Of a DNA stretch of 18,231 nucleotides, positions 1 to 6,844 are shown piece by piece. The position numbers were made by a program, and so were the translations under genes. Source of the DNA: Anaerolineae bacterium (GTDB lineage: Bacteria > Chloroflexota > Anaerolineae > UBA1429); assembly GCA_007123335.1 (NCBI GenBank), contig SKLG01000060.1, positions 1 to 18,231 on the forward strand. Direction: 5' to 3'. The notes beneath the pieces were generated by a model. That model was given only the letters and a program-made list of their open reading frames with translations. It was not told where the DNA came from and ran no database searches. Numbering within the stretch: the first letter of the stretch is position 1; each line of letters opens with the position of its first letter.

Positions 1-933
1 ATCTGGTGGGTCGGCTGGGAGCAGATCCGCGCCGCGCTGAGCCTGGCCGATCCACGGCTTTTGCTGCTGCTGTGCCTGCTTCAGGTCGTGACGCTGCTGC
101 TGTGTGCGGGGCAGATCTGGTACGTGCTGCGCTGCGCCGGCGTCGTGCTGCCCTTCTCGCGGGTCCTGGCCATCTATATGGCCGGCAATTTTATCGAGAA
201 TGTGACGCCTTCGCTCAAGTTTGGCGGTGAAGCCGTCAAGATCTATTTGCTCAAGCAGGAGAGCGCCGTCGAGTATCAACGGCTGACTGGGGCTTTTGTG
301 ACCCACAAGGTGCTCTCTATGATGCCCTTTGTGCTGTTCTTTACGATCTCGGCGCTCCTGATCAACGTGCAGCTCTCGATCCATCTGCTGCCGTATGCCC
401 TCGGCGCGCTCCTGCTCTTGGGCGGCCTGGGGTGGTGGCTCCTGACCGGTCGGCGACGGACATCCCCCACCGCCCACGAATCGGCCAAGGGCATCGGCAA
501 GGTCCTGCGGTTCGTCGCCCAGTCGCTGGCCTATGCGCGGAGGACCGTCAACGGCCGGCAGATGGCCCTCATGCTGTTGGTATCGACCGGCATCTGGCTA
601 CTCTATCCGGTCAAACTGATCCTCGTGGCCATGAGCCTGGGGCTGCGCGTGCCCCCGATGGCGCTGGCCGCCGCGCTCTACACCAGCTACCTCGTGAGCA
701 TGCTCCCGCTGGCGCCCGGCGGACTGGGCTCCTTTGAGGGCAGCATGGTCCTGCTGCTGGGCCGGCTGGCGGTGGCCCCACAGGCGGCCCTGGCCCTGGT
801 CCTGCTGCTGCGCGTGGTGACCTACTGGTTCCCGCTGCTACCGACGGGCTGCTTTGCGGCCCATCTGCTATTGCAGCGAGTAAAGCCGGATGCCCGACGA
901 CTCGTGGCAGAGCCCGGTCACCAGCGCCCCTGA
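1..933 (+). CDS. Lysylphosphatidylglycerol synthase TM-region / UPF0104 flippase-like membrane protein, 5' truncated
   Basis: The frame is open from base 1 to the TGA at 931-933, so the true start lies upstream; the visible part is 310 residues. It is a polytopic membrane protein with several hydrophobic segments. Two stretches typical of the lysylphosphatidylglycerol synthase TM-region (YbhN/AglD-like) family are present: GNFIENVTPSLKFGGEAVK near the first third, and LPLAPGGLGSFEG in the last third. Members of this family act in the cytoplasmic membrane in lipid flipping or modification, but the substrate cannot be read from sequence. There is no soluble MprF-type aminoacyl-transferase domain after the membrane part, so aminoacyl-PG synthesis is unlikely. 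It converges on the oxidoreductase gene ending at 966; the 32-base gap holds no clear terminator. The TTG at 61 is an internal Leu codon, not a convincing start. Confidence 0.85.
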   Translation: MWWVGWEQIRAALSLADPRLLLLLCLLQVVTLLLCAGQIWYVLRCAGVVLPFSRVLAIYMAGNFIENVTPSLKFGGEAVKIYLLKQESAVEYQRLTGAFVTHKVLSMMPFVLFFTISALLINVQLSIHLLPYALGALLLLGGLGWWLLTGRRRTSPTAHESAKGIGKVLRFVAQSLAYARRTVNGRQMALMLLVSTGIWLLYPVKLILVAMSLGLRVPPMALAAALYTSYLVSMLPLAPGGLGSFEGSMVLLLGRLAVAPQAALALVLLLRVVTYWFPLLPTGCFAAHLLLQRVKPDARRLVAEPGHQRP

Positions 934-965
934 TCGCGACAGACGAAACGCCCGGCGCCTTTTAC

Positions 966-1994
966 CTACAGGCCAAAGCGCTCGCGCAGATGCACCGGCT
1001 GCCCGCTGGCCGCCGATTCGTAGCCGGCTTGCACCACAGCCAGGCTGCGGCGCTCGCTCTCGGCGGTCGTCGGCCCCACCGCCGCCCCGGCCACATAATC
1101 GGCAAAGGACTCCAGCTCTAGCGCATAGCTGGAGAGGGCCTGCTCGGGATAGGGGTGCCAGGCCACCGACTCCATGTCGTCGTCGTTGAGCAACAGGGCA
1201 TAGCCCTCCTCGGCCCCCAGCACCGTGCCCTCTACGCCATGAAGGCGGAACCCGGCCAGCAGGCCTCTGAGGCGGGTTTCGGGGCTCTGCACGAGCCACA
1301 CCTGCACACCGCTCTCCAGGGTAAAGAGGCCGCTCATGGTGCCCTCGACGTCTCGCCGGCGAAAGTTGGTCGCCTTGTGCTCGCCCATATAGACCGTCTC
1401 GACCTCGCCCAGCACGTAGCGCAGCTTGGCGACGGTGTGGATGCCGTTGAGCAACCAGACGCCGCTGCCGCCCTCCTCCGGCGTCGAGAGCCAGGAGCGC
1501 CGCCCCGGATAGCCATAGTCGGGGGCGTGAAAGCCGGTGGTCAGCGCGGCAAAGGTCAGCTCGCCCATGGGCTCTTGCGTCTGCACCATATGGCGCAGCG
1601 TGCGACACATGGGGGTATAGACGGCGTTCTCGGCCACGTAGAGGGCCACACCGGCCTCTTGCGTCGCATCGATCATCGCCGTCGCCTCATCGACGGTCAT
1701 GGCGATGGGCTTTTCCACCAGCACATGCTTGCCCGCCGCTGCCGCCTGTAGCGTCACCGGATGGTGCAGGTTGTGGGGCAGGCAGATCGAGACCGCGTCC
1801 ACCTCGGGATCGGCCAGGGCCTCGTCGACATCGGTGTAGGTCTTGTCAATGCCCAGCTCGGCCGCTTTTTCCCGCAGGAACGCCTCGTCGCGATCCACCA
1901 GACAGTCGACCACCACCTTATGCCCCAACTCTTGCGCGGCCTGGGTCTGTCGCGTCCCGGCCCAGCCTACGCCCAAGATCGCCATACGCAACAT
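966..1994 (-). CDS. Gfo/Idh/MocA family NAD(P)-dependent oxidoreductase
   Basis: This 342-residue protein has an N-terminal Rossmann fold with the glycine motif GVGWAG (residues 8-13), followed by the family signature EKP at 94-96, whose Lys is the usual catalytic or cofactor-contacting residue. The C-terminal half is the alpha/beta substrate domain. The family oxidises or reduces sugars, inositols and related cyclic polyols in the cytosol; the substrate is not predictable here. The start is the ATG at 1994, preceded by GGGAGGG at a good distance. The frame stays open further upstream, but that extension overlaps the neighbouring dehydrogenase gene and encodes no recognisable domain. It is the last gene of the minus-strand catabolic set, 16 bases after the LDH2-family gene, so co-transcription is likely. 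Confidence 0.93.
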   Translation of the reverse strand: MLRMAILGVGWAGTRQTQAAQELGHKVVVDCLVDRDEAFLREKAAELGIDKTYTDVDEALADPEVDAVSICLPHNLHHPVTLQAAAAGKHVLVEKPIAMTVDEATAMIDATQEAGVALYVAENAVYTPMCRTLRHMVQTQEPMGELTFAALTTGFHAPDYGYPGRRSWLSTPEEGGSGVWLLNGIHTVAKLRYVLGEVETVYMGEHKATNFRRRDVEGTMSGLFTLESGVQVWLVQSPETRLRGLLAGFRLHGVEGTVLGAEEGYALLLNDDDMESVAWHPYPEQALSSYALELESFADYVAGAAVGPTTAESERRSLAVVQAGYESAASGQPVHLRERFGL

Positions 1995-2010
1995 ATCTCG
2001 CCCTCCCTTC

Positions 2011-3075
2011 TCACGCGCCACGCAGCGCCGACGCATCCACGCCCCGCTCCTCAGCCACCCGCAGCAGATCGCCCAGCTCCACCGGATTGAGTGGGATGCC
2101 GTCGCGCATATAGTCGTGGCGGGCCAACTGCTCCCTCTCGCCGGGGACATACACGCGCTCCACCCCCGGCGCCCGACGGCAGGCGTGAATCTCGCGGATC
2201 GCCTTGTCCACCCGCGCCTTGAATCGCTCCGGCTGCTCAAAGGCGCCGATGCGCAGGACCAGCACAAAGTGGCCGTCCTGGCCCGCCGTGGGGCCGCGCT
2301 CCATGTCGCCCAGCTCGGTGCCATAAGCCGCGCCGGAGAGCATGGAGGAGAGGATGCCCATCACCAGCGCCAGCCCCACGCCCTTGAAGGCGCCGATGGG
2401 CTGCAACAGTCCGTCGATGGCCGCCCCGGCGTCGGTGGTGGGCTGTCCGTCGCGGTCCAACGCCCAACCCTCGGGGAGAGAGCGGCCCTGCTGGTGATAG
2501 ATGCGGATCTTGCCATGGGACGAGCCGGCAAAGGCCGCGTCGTAAATGATAGGCAGCTCGTCGCCGGCCGGGATGGCAAAGGAGACCGGGTTGATGCCCA
2601 GGATGCGCTCCGCGCCGCCCCAGGGCGCCATGGTGGGCAGGGCGTTGGTCGTGGCCATGCCGATCATGTCATGGGGCAGGGCCATGGCGCTATAGTAGGC
2701 CATAGCCCCGCAGTGGTTGCTACCGCGCACCGCCACGGCGGCGATACCCAGCTCCCCGGCGCGCTCGATGGCCCGCTCCATGGCGAAATGGGCGCCGATC
2801 TGGCCCATGCTGTTGCCGCCATCCACCACCAGACAGGCGCCGTCGTCGCTCACGACCTGGGGACGCCCTTGCGGATCGACGCCGCCGGTCAGCTTGTGCA
2901 CATATTCGGGCACGCGCAAGACGCCGTGCGAATGCACCCCGCCCAGGTCGGCCTCCACCAGGGTATCGGCCAGCAGTCGGGCGTCGGGCGACATCATGCC
3001 GCACGAGGCGAAAATGCGCATACACAGATCGCGCAGGGCATCGGCATCCACGCGAGTGACAGTGTCCACGGACAT
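2011..3075 (-). CDS. Malate/L-lactate dehydrogenase family (LDH2) oxidoreductase
   Basis: The 354-residue product matches the Ldh2 family (YlbC, YiaK, ureidoglycolate and sulfolactate dehydrogenases), which is structurally unrelated to classical LDH. Visible signatures are GGVHSHGVLR near residue 45 with the conserved His, NSMGQIGAHFAM, GSNHCGAMAYY, and the cofactor region ILGINPVSFAIP followed later by QPIGAFKGVGLAL. These enzymes use NAD(P)H on 2-oxoacid/2-hydroxyacid pairs; the exact acid is unknown. The ATG at 3075 is preferred because GGAGG lies about 8 bases upstream; the TTG five codons earlier sits inside that Shine-Dalgarno sequence. It follows the MBL-fold gene by 19 bases and precedes the Gfo/Idh/MocA gene by 16, consistent with one transcript. 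Confidence 0.93.
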   Translation of the reverse strand: MSVDTVTRVDADALRDLCMRIFASCGMMSPDARLLADTLVEADLGGVHSHGVLRVPEYVHKLTGGVDPQGRPQVVSDDGACLVVDGGNSMGQIGAHFAMERAIERAGELGIAAVAVRGSNHCGAMAYYSAMALPHDMIGMATTNALPTMAPWGGAERILGINPVSFAIPAGDELPIIYDAAFAGSSHGKIRIYHQQGRSLPEGWALDRDGQPTTDAGAAIDGLLQPIGAFKGVGLALVMGILSSMLSGAAYGTELGDMERGPTAGQDGHFVLVLRIGAFEQPERFKARVDKAIREIHACRRAPGVERVYVPGEREQLARHDYMRDGIPLNPVELGDLLRVAEERGVDASALRGA

Positions 3076-3094
3076 CCTCCTATCCTCCAACAGC

Positions 3095-3988
3095 TTATGC
3101 CCCGACGTCGTGGCCGGTGAGCAACTCGATCACGATCTTGTACACCGTCGCCCGGTGGCGACGGTCCATATCGTGTTTCTCCAGCGGAAGGCGATCGCCG
3201 ACAAAGCGCTCAAAGGGGATTTCGTCCACGATGGTCTCCTCAGCGAGCCCCATCGCCGTCGGCGAGCGAACCTCCTTCTCCACGGCCTTGCGCACCCGCA
3301 AGAGGTAATCGGCCCATCCCAGCATCCAGGCGCGTACCGTGTTCACCCCGCGCATCACCGGGCCGTGGCCGGGTACCAGGACGTCGATATCCAGCCCGCT
3401 CAGGCGGCGCAGGCTGTCCTCCAATTGTCGGCTGTCGCCGTCGCCGATGGCGGGGACGATGCCGGTGACCACGGTATCGCCGCCAAAGAGGAGGCGATCC
3501 TCCTCGATATAGGCGCACATGCTATCCTCGCTATGCCCCGGCGTGGGCAGCAGGCGCACCGTCTTGTTCCCCAGCCAGAGCGTGGTGCCCGGCGCCCCCT
3601 CGCCGCCGACGGTAACCGTGGGCCACAGCGTCCGCGCCCGCACGTCGTCCACCGAGGCCCCCTCGCGCTCCGCCCAGCCGGCGAGCTGTCGCTCGATCAC
3701 CTGCGGCGTGTGGCAATGGGCGACGACCACCGGCGCCGGCTCCAGAGCCAGCAATGGCGCCCCGCCCAGGATGTGGTCGCCGTGGCCGTGGGTCAACACC
3801 ACCAGCGAGGGCTGGCGACCGCGCTCTCGCAGCCAGTCGAGGGCGGCCTGGGTCTCGTCGGGGTAGCCGTTGGCATCGATGAGCAACGTATGGCGCCGGC
3901 CCAACACGATCCCCGACTTGCCCTCCACCCAGCGGTTATGGACAGCATAGACGTCGGGCGCCACCTCTTGGACGGTGATCGTCGCCAT
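3095..3988 (-). CDS. Metallo-beta-lactamase-fold hydrolase
   Basis: The protein has 297 residues and a full set of metal ligands of the metallo-beta-lactamase fold: HGHGDH at 67-72, His152 in TPGHSED, Asp171 in LFGGDTV and His208 in VPGHGPV. This pattern predicts a binuclear Zn or Fe hydrolase of the glyoxalase II / lactonase / SoxH-like class rather than an antibiotic lactamase. There is no signal peptide, so it should act in the cytosol. In this operon it could open a lactone or thioester intermediate, but that is inference from context. The ATG at 3988 is chosen because GGGGGG precedes it closely; an in-frame ATG at 4000 abuts its only GGAG without spacing. The palindrome at 4005-4038 lies between this gene and the upstream NHL gene. 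Confidence 0.9.
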   Translation of the reverse strand: MATITVQEVAPDVYAVHNRWVEGKSGIVLGRRHTLLIDANGYPDETQAALDWLRERGRQPSLVVLTHGHGDHILGGAPLLALEPAPVVVAHCHTPQVIERQLAGWAEREGASVDDVRARTLWPTVTVGGEGAPGTTLWLGNKTVRLLPTPGHSEDSMCAYIEEDRLLFGGDTVVTGIVPAIGDGDSRQLEDSLRRLSGLDIDVLVPGHGPVMRGVNTVRAWMLGWADYLLRVRKAVEKEVRSPTAMGLAEETIVDEIPFERFVGDRLPLEKHDMDRRHRATVYKIVIELLTGHDVGA

Positions 3989-4004
3989 GATTCCCCCCAT
4001 CTCC

Positions 4005-4038
4005 AAGTGCCGGGCACCTTCAGAGGTGCCCGGCACTT
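4005..4038. repeat. Perfect 15-bp inverted repeat (hairpin) between two operon genes
   Basis: Bases 4005-4019 and 4024-4038 are exact reverse complements around a TCAG loop; each arm contains the self-complementary core GTGCCGGGCAC or its partner. On the minus strand the hairpin begins 2 bases after the stop codon of the NHL gene and ends 17 bases before the MBL-fold gene start. No T-run follows it on the minus strand, so it is not a canonical intrinsic terminator. It is more like a REP-type intercistronic element that could stabilise the upstream mRNA or lower downstream expression. Its sequence differs from the palindrome seen at 5067 and 18171. Confidence 0.85.
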
Positions 4039-4039
4039 A

Positions 4040-4978
4040 TTATACCCGCACCAACTTGCGCAGGCAGCGCGGCGCCACCGGCGGCTCCTGATAGCGCCCC
4101 CAAAAGCTGTGGGCCACCTCGCCGACATAGACATCGCCGTGGGAATCGGTGGCCAGGCCGTGGGGCGCATAGAACTGGTCCGCTTCCTGGTCGCCGGGAC
4201 GCTCCGCGCCCACCCACGAGAGCAGGTTGCCCTCTAGATCGTGGATGCTCACCCGCGCGCCGAGGTTGGGATAGTCGGCGTTCACCGCCAGGCTCGGGGG
4301 AAGCTGCCCGATGTAGACGAGGTCGCCGTTGATGTGCAGGCCACAGGGGCGGTGCAGGTTGTTCCACTGAGTGATATAGCCGCCTTCGGCATCGAACACC
4401 TGCACGCGATGGTTCTCGCGGTCGGCCACATAGAGCCGCCCCTGAGCGTCGCTGCAGATGCTGTGCACCAGGTTAAATTCGCCAGGCTGGCAGCCATACT
4501 GCCCCCAGGAGGAGAGGCACTCGCCCTCGGCCGAATACTTGTGCACCCGCGCGTTGCCATAGCCATCGGCCACATAGAGGGCGCCATCGGTGCCCATCGC
4601 GACCTTGGTGGGGCGGTTAAAGGGCTCGCCGCTCTGATAGGGCGCCGGCTCGTTGGGCGCGCCCAGCGTCATCAACACCTGACCGTCGGGCGTGCAGACG
4701 CGCACCGTGTGGTCGCCGTCGTCGGCGCAATAGAGGACACCTTCGATGATGGTTAGCCCGTGGGCGCGGCTGAACAGCCCCTCGCCCCACGAGGTGAGCA
4801 CCTCGCCATCGCGGTCCAGGACGATCATCGGATGCTCGCCGCGGTTAAAGACGTAGACGCGGTCCTGCGCGTCTACGGCGACGTCGGCCACCTCGTGCAG
4901 GCTCCAGCCCTCCGGCAGTTTCGCCCAATTCACGTCGATCTCGTAACGGTAATCGCCAGCCCCATAGACGTTGGCCAT
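4040..4978 (-). CDS. NHL-repeat six-bladed beta-propeller protein (PAL-like)
   Basis: The 312-residue protein is built of NHL-type beta-propeller repeats, for example ADVAVDAQDRVYVF (31-44), VADGYGNARVHKYSAEGE (137-154 region) and VADRENHRVQVFDAEG (184-199). The DGYGNxRVHKF-like repeat resembles the propeller of peptidyl-alpha-hydroxyglycine alpha-amidating lyase. Related bacterial proteins occur as scaffolds or lyase-like enzymes, so an enzymatic role is possible but unproven. No signal peptide or lipobox is present, so it is predicted to be cytosolic, which is less usual for NHL propellers. The ATG at 4978 has GGAG nine bases upstream. The frame upstream of it runs through the palindrome and the 3-HIBADH-like gene on the same strand and has no domain. 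It appears to be the first gene of a four-gene operon driven from 5024-5053. Confidence 0.88.
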   Translation of the reverse strand: MANVYGAGDYRYEIDVNWAKLPEGWSLHEVADVAVDAQDRVYVFNRGEHPMIVLDRDGEVLTSWGEGLFSRAHGLTIIEGVLYCADDGDHTVRVCTPDGQVLMTLGAPNEPAPYQSGEPFNRPTKVAMGTDGALYVADGYGNARVHKYSAEGECLSSWGQYGCQPGEFNLVHSICSDAQGRLYVADRENHRVQVFDAEGGYITQWNNLHRPCGLHINGDLVYIGQLPPSLAVNADYPNLGARVSIHDLEGNLLSWVGAERPGDQEADQFYAPHGLATDSHGDVYVGEVAHSFWGRYQEPPVAPRCLRKLVRV

Positions 4979-5023
4979 GGTCCCTGCTCCTTTGCTGCCT
5001 GTATCCAAGGTGAATCTGGGGCG

Positions 5024-5053
5024 ATTGTAGCCCGGGGGGCGAGGGAAAGGCAA
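5024..5053 (-). promoter_or_regulatory. Predicted sigma-70 promoter for the NHL/MBL/LDH2/Gfo operon
   Basis: On the minus strand TTGCCT (5048-5053; 4 of 6 to consensus) and TACAAT (5024-5029; 5 of 6) are separated by 18 bases. The predicted start of transcription is about 40 bases before the ATG at 4978. It lies between the palindromic element at 5067-5127 and the gene. Confidence 0.45.
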
Positions 5054-5066
5054 GCGCCGACACGCC

Positions 5067-5127
5067 GGGAACGCCGAGCGCCAGCTCGGCTGCAAACGGA
5101 CTGGCCGAGCTGGCGCTCGGCGTTCCC
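5067..5127. repeat. Nested palindromic element, intergenic copy
   Basis: Arms 5067-5090 and 5104-5127 are perfect 24-bp reverse complements around a 13-base loop. Each arm is itself a small hairpin (GCCGAG-CGCCAG-CTCGGC), making a palindrome of palindromes. The left arm is identical over all 24 bases to the left arm at 18171-18194 inside prmC, so this is a dispersed repeat. None of the six frames of the arm contains a stop codon. On the minus strand it starts 12 bases after the stop of the 3-HIBADH-like gene, where it could also act as a 3' mRNA-stabilising structure. No T-run follows. Confidence 0.92.
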
Positions 5128-5139
5128 AGGGGGGCGTAT

Positions 5140-6030
5140 TTACGTCAGGGTCTTGGCCAGGGTGGCGATGGTTTCCTGCAGGCTGGGCGGGGGCGTGGGG
5201 TCCTCCGGTGTGCGCTCGGATAGCTCGGTCTCGGCCACCAGGCGATAGACCTCGGCGGCGCCCTGGAGGATGTCGGGTGTGAGGCCCAGGGCGCCAAAGG
5301 TGCAGGCAATCTCTTCCATCTCGCCGATCCAGCGCTTGGCCTTGGGCAACATGGCCGGGATGCCGCTCTCCATCCGCGCGTAGAGCCTGCCCTGGCTCCC
5401 CTTGAGTTCTTGGGTGAGCGGCTCGGTGATGCCGAGGGCCTCCGCCGCGATGAGCAACTCGGTGCACAGCGCGGTGAGCCCCTTGGTCAGCGCCGCATAG
5501 CACATCTTGAACCCCGACGCCTGCCCGGCCTTGCCCTGCAGGTCGACAACGTCGAGCCCCCAGTCGTTCAGCGCCAGCATCGCCTCGGTATGACGGCCGG
5601 AGACGTAAAAGCGGGTGCGCGCATCGCTCCGCGGCGGAGGACCGATGATACAGGCATCGACAAAGCATACCCCGGCGACGGCCATGATCTGCTCGATCTC
5701 GTGGGCCGTCTGCGGCGCGATGGCGTTACAGTCCACATAGGTCACGTCGAGGCTGGCGATGGGATCGCCGTCATCGACGGCCGCCGCCACGCGCTCGGCG
5801 ACGGCCACCGCCTGAGCGGGCACAACGATGGAGAGGATGAGCTGTGCCTCTTGGACCAGCGTCTTATAGTCGGCGACATCCTGAATGCCGGCCTCGGCGG
5901 CCAGTTGGCGCGTGCGCTCACTGCGCCCTTCCAGGCAGGTGATGACGCGCAGGCCATGCTCGGTGAGCACGCGGCCCATCGAGTGGCCCATATCGCCGGG
6001 GCTCAATAGCCCGACGGTGTGTAGCTCCAT
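5140..6030 (-). CDS. 3-hydroxyisobutyrate dehydrogenase-like NAD(P)-binding oxidoreductase (DUF1932 C-terminal type)
   Basis: The 296-residue product starts with the beta-hydroxyacid dehydrogenase dinucleotide motif GLLSPGDMG (7-15). The substrate-binding segment VDCNAIAP lies around 99-106. GQASGFKMCYAALTKG (169-184) carries the expected catalytic lysine, Lys175. The proline-containing GxxxPGxMG and the helical C-terminal half resemble proteins annotated as phosphogluconate dehydrogenase, NAD-binding, putative C-terminal (DUF1932). Substrate is a 2- or 3-hydroxyacid but is not identifiable. The ATG at 6030 is preceded by GGAGAGGAGGG. It follows the ABC ATPase gene by 25 bases and is separated from the NHL gene by 161 bases holding a palindrome and a promoter. 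It may therefore belong to either transcription unit. Confidence 0.88.
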   Translation of the reverse strand: MELHTVGLLSPGDMGHSMGRVLTEHGLRVITCLEGRSERTRQLAAEAGIQDVADYKTLVQEAQLILSIVVPAQAVAVAERVAAAVDDGDPIASLDVTYVDCNAIAPQTAHEIEQIMAVAGVCFVDACIIGPPPRSDARTRFYVSGRHTEAMLALNDWGLDVVDLQGKAGQASGFKMCYAALTKGLTALCTELLIAAEALGITEPLTQELKGSQGRLYARMESGIPAMLPKAKRWIGEMEEIACTFGALGLTPDILQGAAEVYRLVAETELSERTPEDPTPPPSLQETIATLAKTLT

Positions 6031-6055
6031 GAAAACCCTCCTCTCCCGAGCGCTC

Positions 6056-6835
6056 TCACTCAGCGGCTGCCATTTCCTGGCCGGCGCCGAAAACGTTCAT
6101 GGGGATCTTGGTGCAATCGGCCGGATTGGCCAGGCAGGCCAGATCCTCCTGGGTTTCCAGCACCTGCGTAATCTTGCCATCCATCAACTGCACCACGCGA
6201 TCACAGACCTTGATCATGCGCAGATCATGGGTCACCATGATTGCCGCGCGGCCCTCTTCGTGTACCAGATCGGCCAAGGTCTCAACAACCTGAAAGGCGC
6301 GTTCGGTGTCCAGGCTGGCCGTGGGCTCATCGGCCAACACCAAGGCAGGCTTGTGTATCAATGAGCGAGCGATGGCGACGCGCTGCTGCTGTCCGCCCGA
6401 TAACTGCCGGGGCAGAGCATTGAGTCGATCCTCAAGGCCCAGGCGCGTCAGAAGCTCGCGGGCGCGTCGACGACCGTCGCGGTCTCGCTTGCCGTTCAGT
6501 CGTAGCATCAGCTCCACGTTCTCCAGCGCGCTGAGATAGGGCACCAGATTGTTGGCCTGAAAGGCGAATCCGATGCGCTGACGACGAAAGGACGCCCGTC
6601 GTCGCTCACTCATCTGGCTGAGAACCTCACCGGCGATGCTTACGGTGCCCGAGTCAGGCGTCAACAAACCCGCCAGGATGGCCAGCAATGTCGTCTTGCC
6701 CGAGCCACTGGGGCCCACCAGCGCCAAGAACTCGCCATTCGCCAGCCCAAACGAGATATCATCGACCGCATTGACCGTCCGCCCGCCGGATGTATAGGTC
6801 TTGATCAGCGCCTGTGCTTCGAGTGCCGTTTGCAT
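6056..6835 (-). CDS. ABC transporter ATP-binding protein (MacB/LolD/DevA type)
   Basis: The 259-residue ATPase has every nucleotide-binding motif: Walker A GPSGSGKTT (41-49), Q-loop Gln93, signature LSGGQ (145-149), Walker B ending LADEP (167-171), D-loop SLD and switch His203. The sequence after Walker A (LLAILAGLLTPDSG) and the LSGGQQQRVAIARSL motif are typical of the MacB/LolD/FtsE branch, which works with FtsX-fold permeases in mechanotransmission or export at the cytoplasmic face. About 30 extra residues follow the usual C-terminus and contain two cysteines (ACLANPADC). It sits 9 bases after the permease gene, so the two form a pair. No HlyD-type membrane fusion protein or outer-membrane partner is encoded nearby. 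Confidence 0.93.
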   Translation of the reverse strand: MQTALEAQALIKTYTSGGRTVNAVDDISFGLANGEFLALVGPSGSGKTTLLAILAGLLTPDSGTVSIAGEVLSQMSERRRASFRRQRIGFAFQANNLVPYLSALENVELMLRLNGKRDRDGRRRARELLTRLGLEDRLNALPRQLSGGQQQRVAIARSLIHKPALVLADEPTASLDTERAFQVVETLADLVHEEGRAAIMVTHDLRMIKVCDRVVQLMDGKITQVLETQEDLACLANPADCTKIPMNVFGAGQEMAAAE

Positions 6836-6844
6836 AGGGTTACC

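Noticed and set aside
1995..2324. In-frame 5' extension of the Gfo/Idh/MocA gene
   Set aside because: It overlaps the upstream dehydrogenase and has no domain; the ATG at 1994 has a strong ribosome-binding site and starts at the Rossmann strand.
1843..4237. Long plus-strand open frames (425 and 506 codons) opposite the dehydrogenase and hydrolase genes
   Set aside because: They are antisense to genes with clear domains, have no recognisable motif and are His/Arg/Ala-rich as expected of shadow frames in GC-rich DNA.
4979..5668. In-frame 5' extension of the NHL gene
   Set aside because: It is the shadow of the 3-HIBADH-like gene on the same strand and crosses the palindrome; the ATG at 4978 has a good ribosome-binding site.
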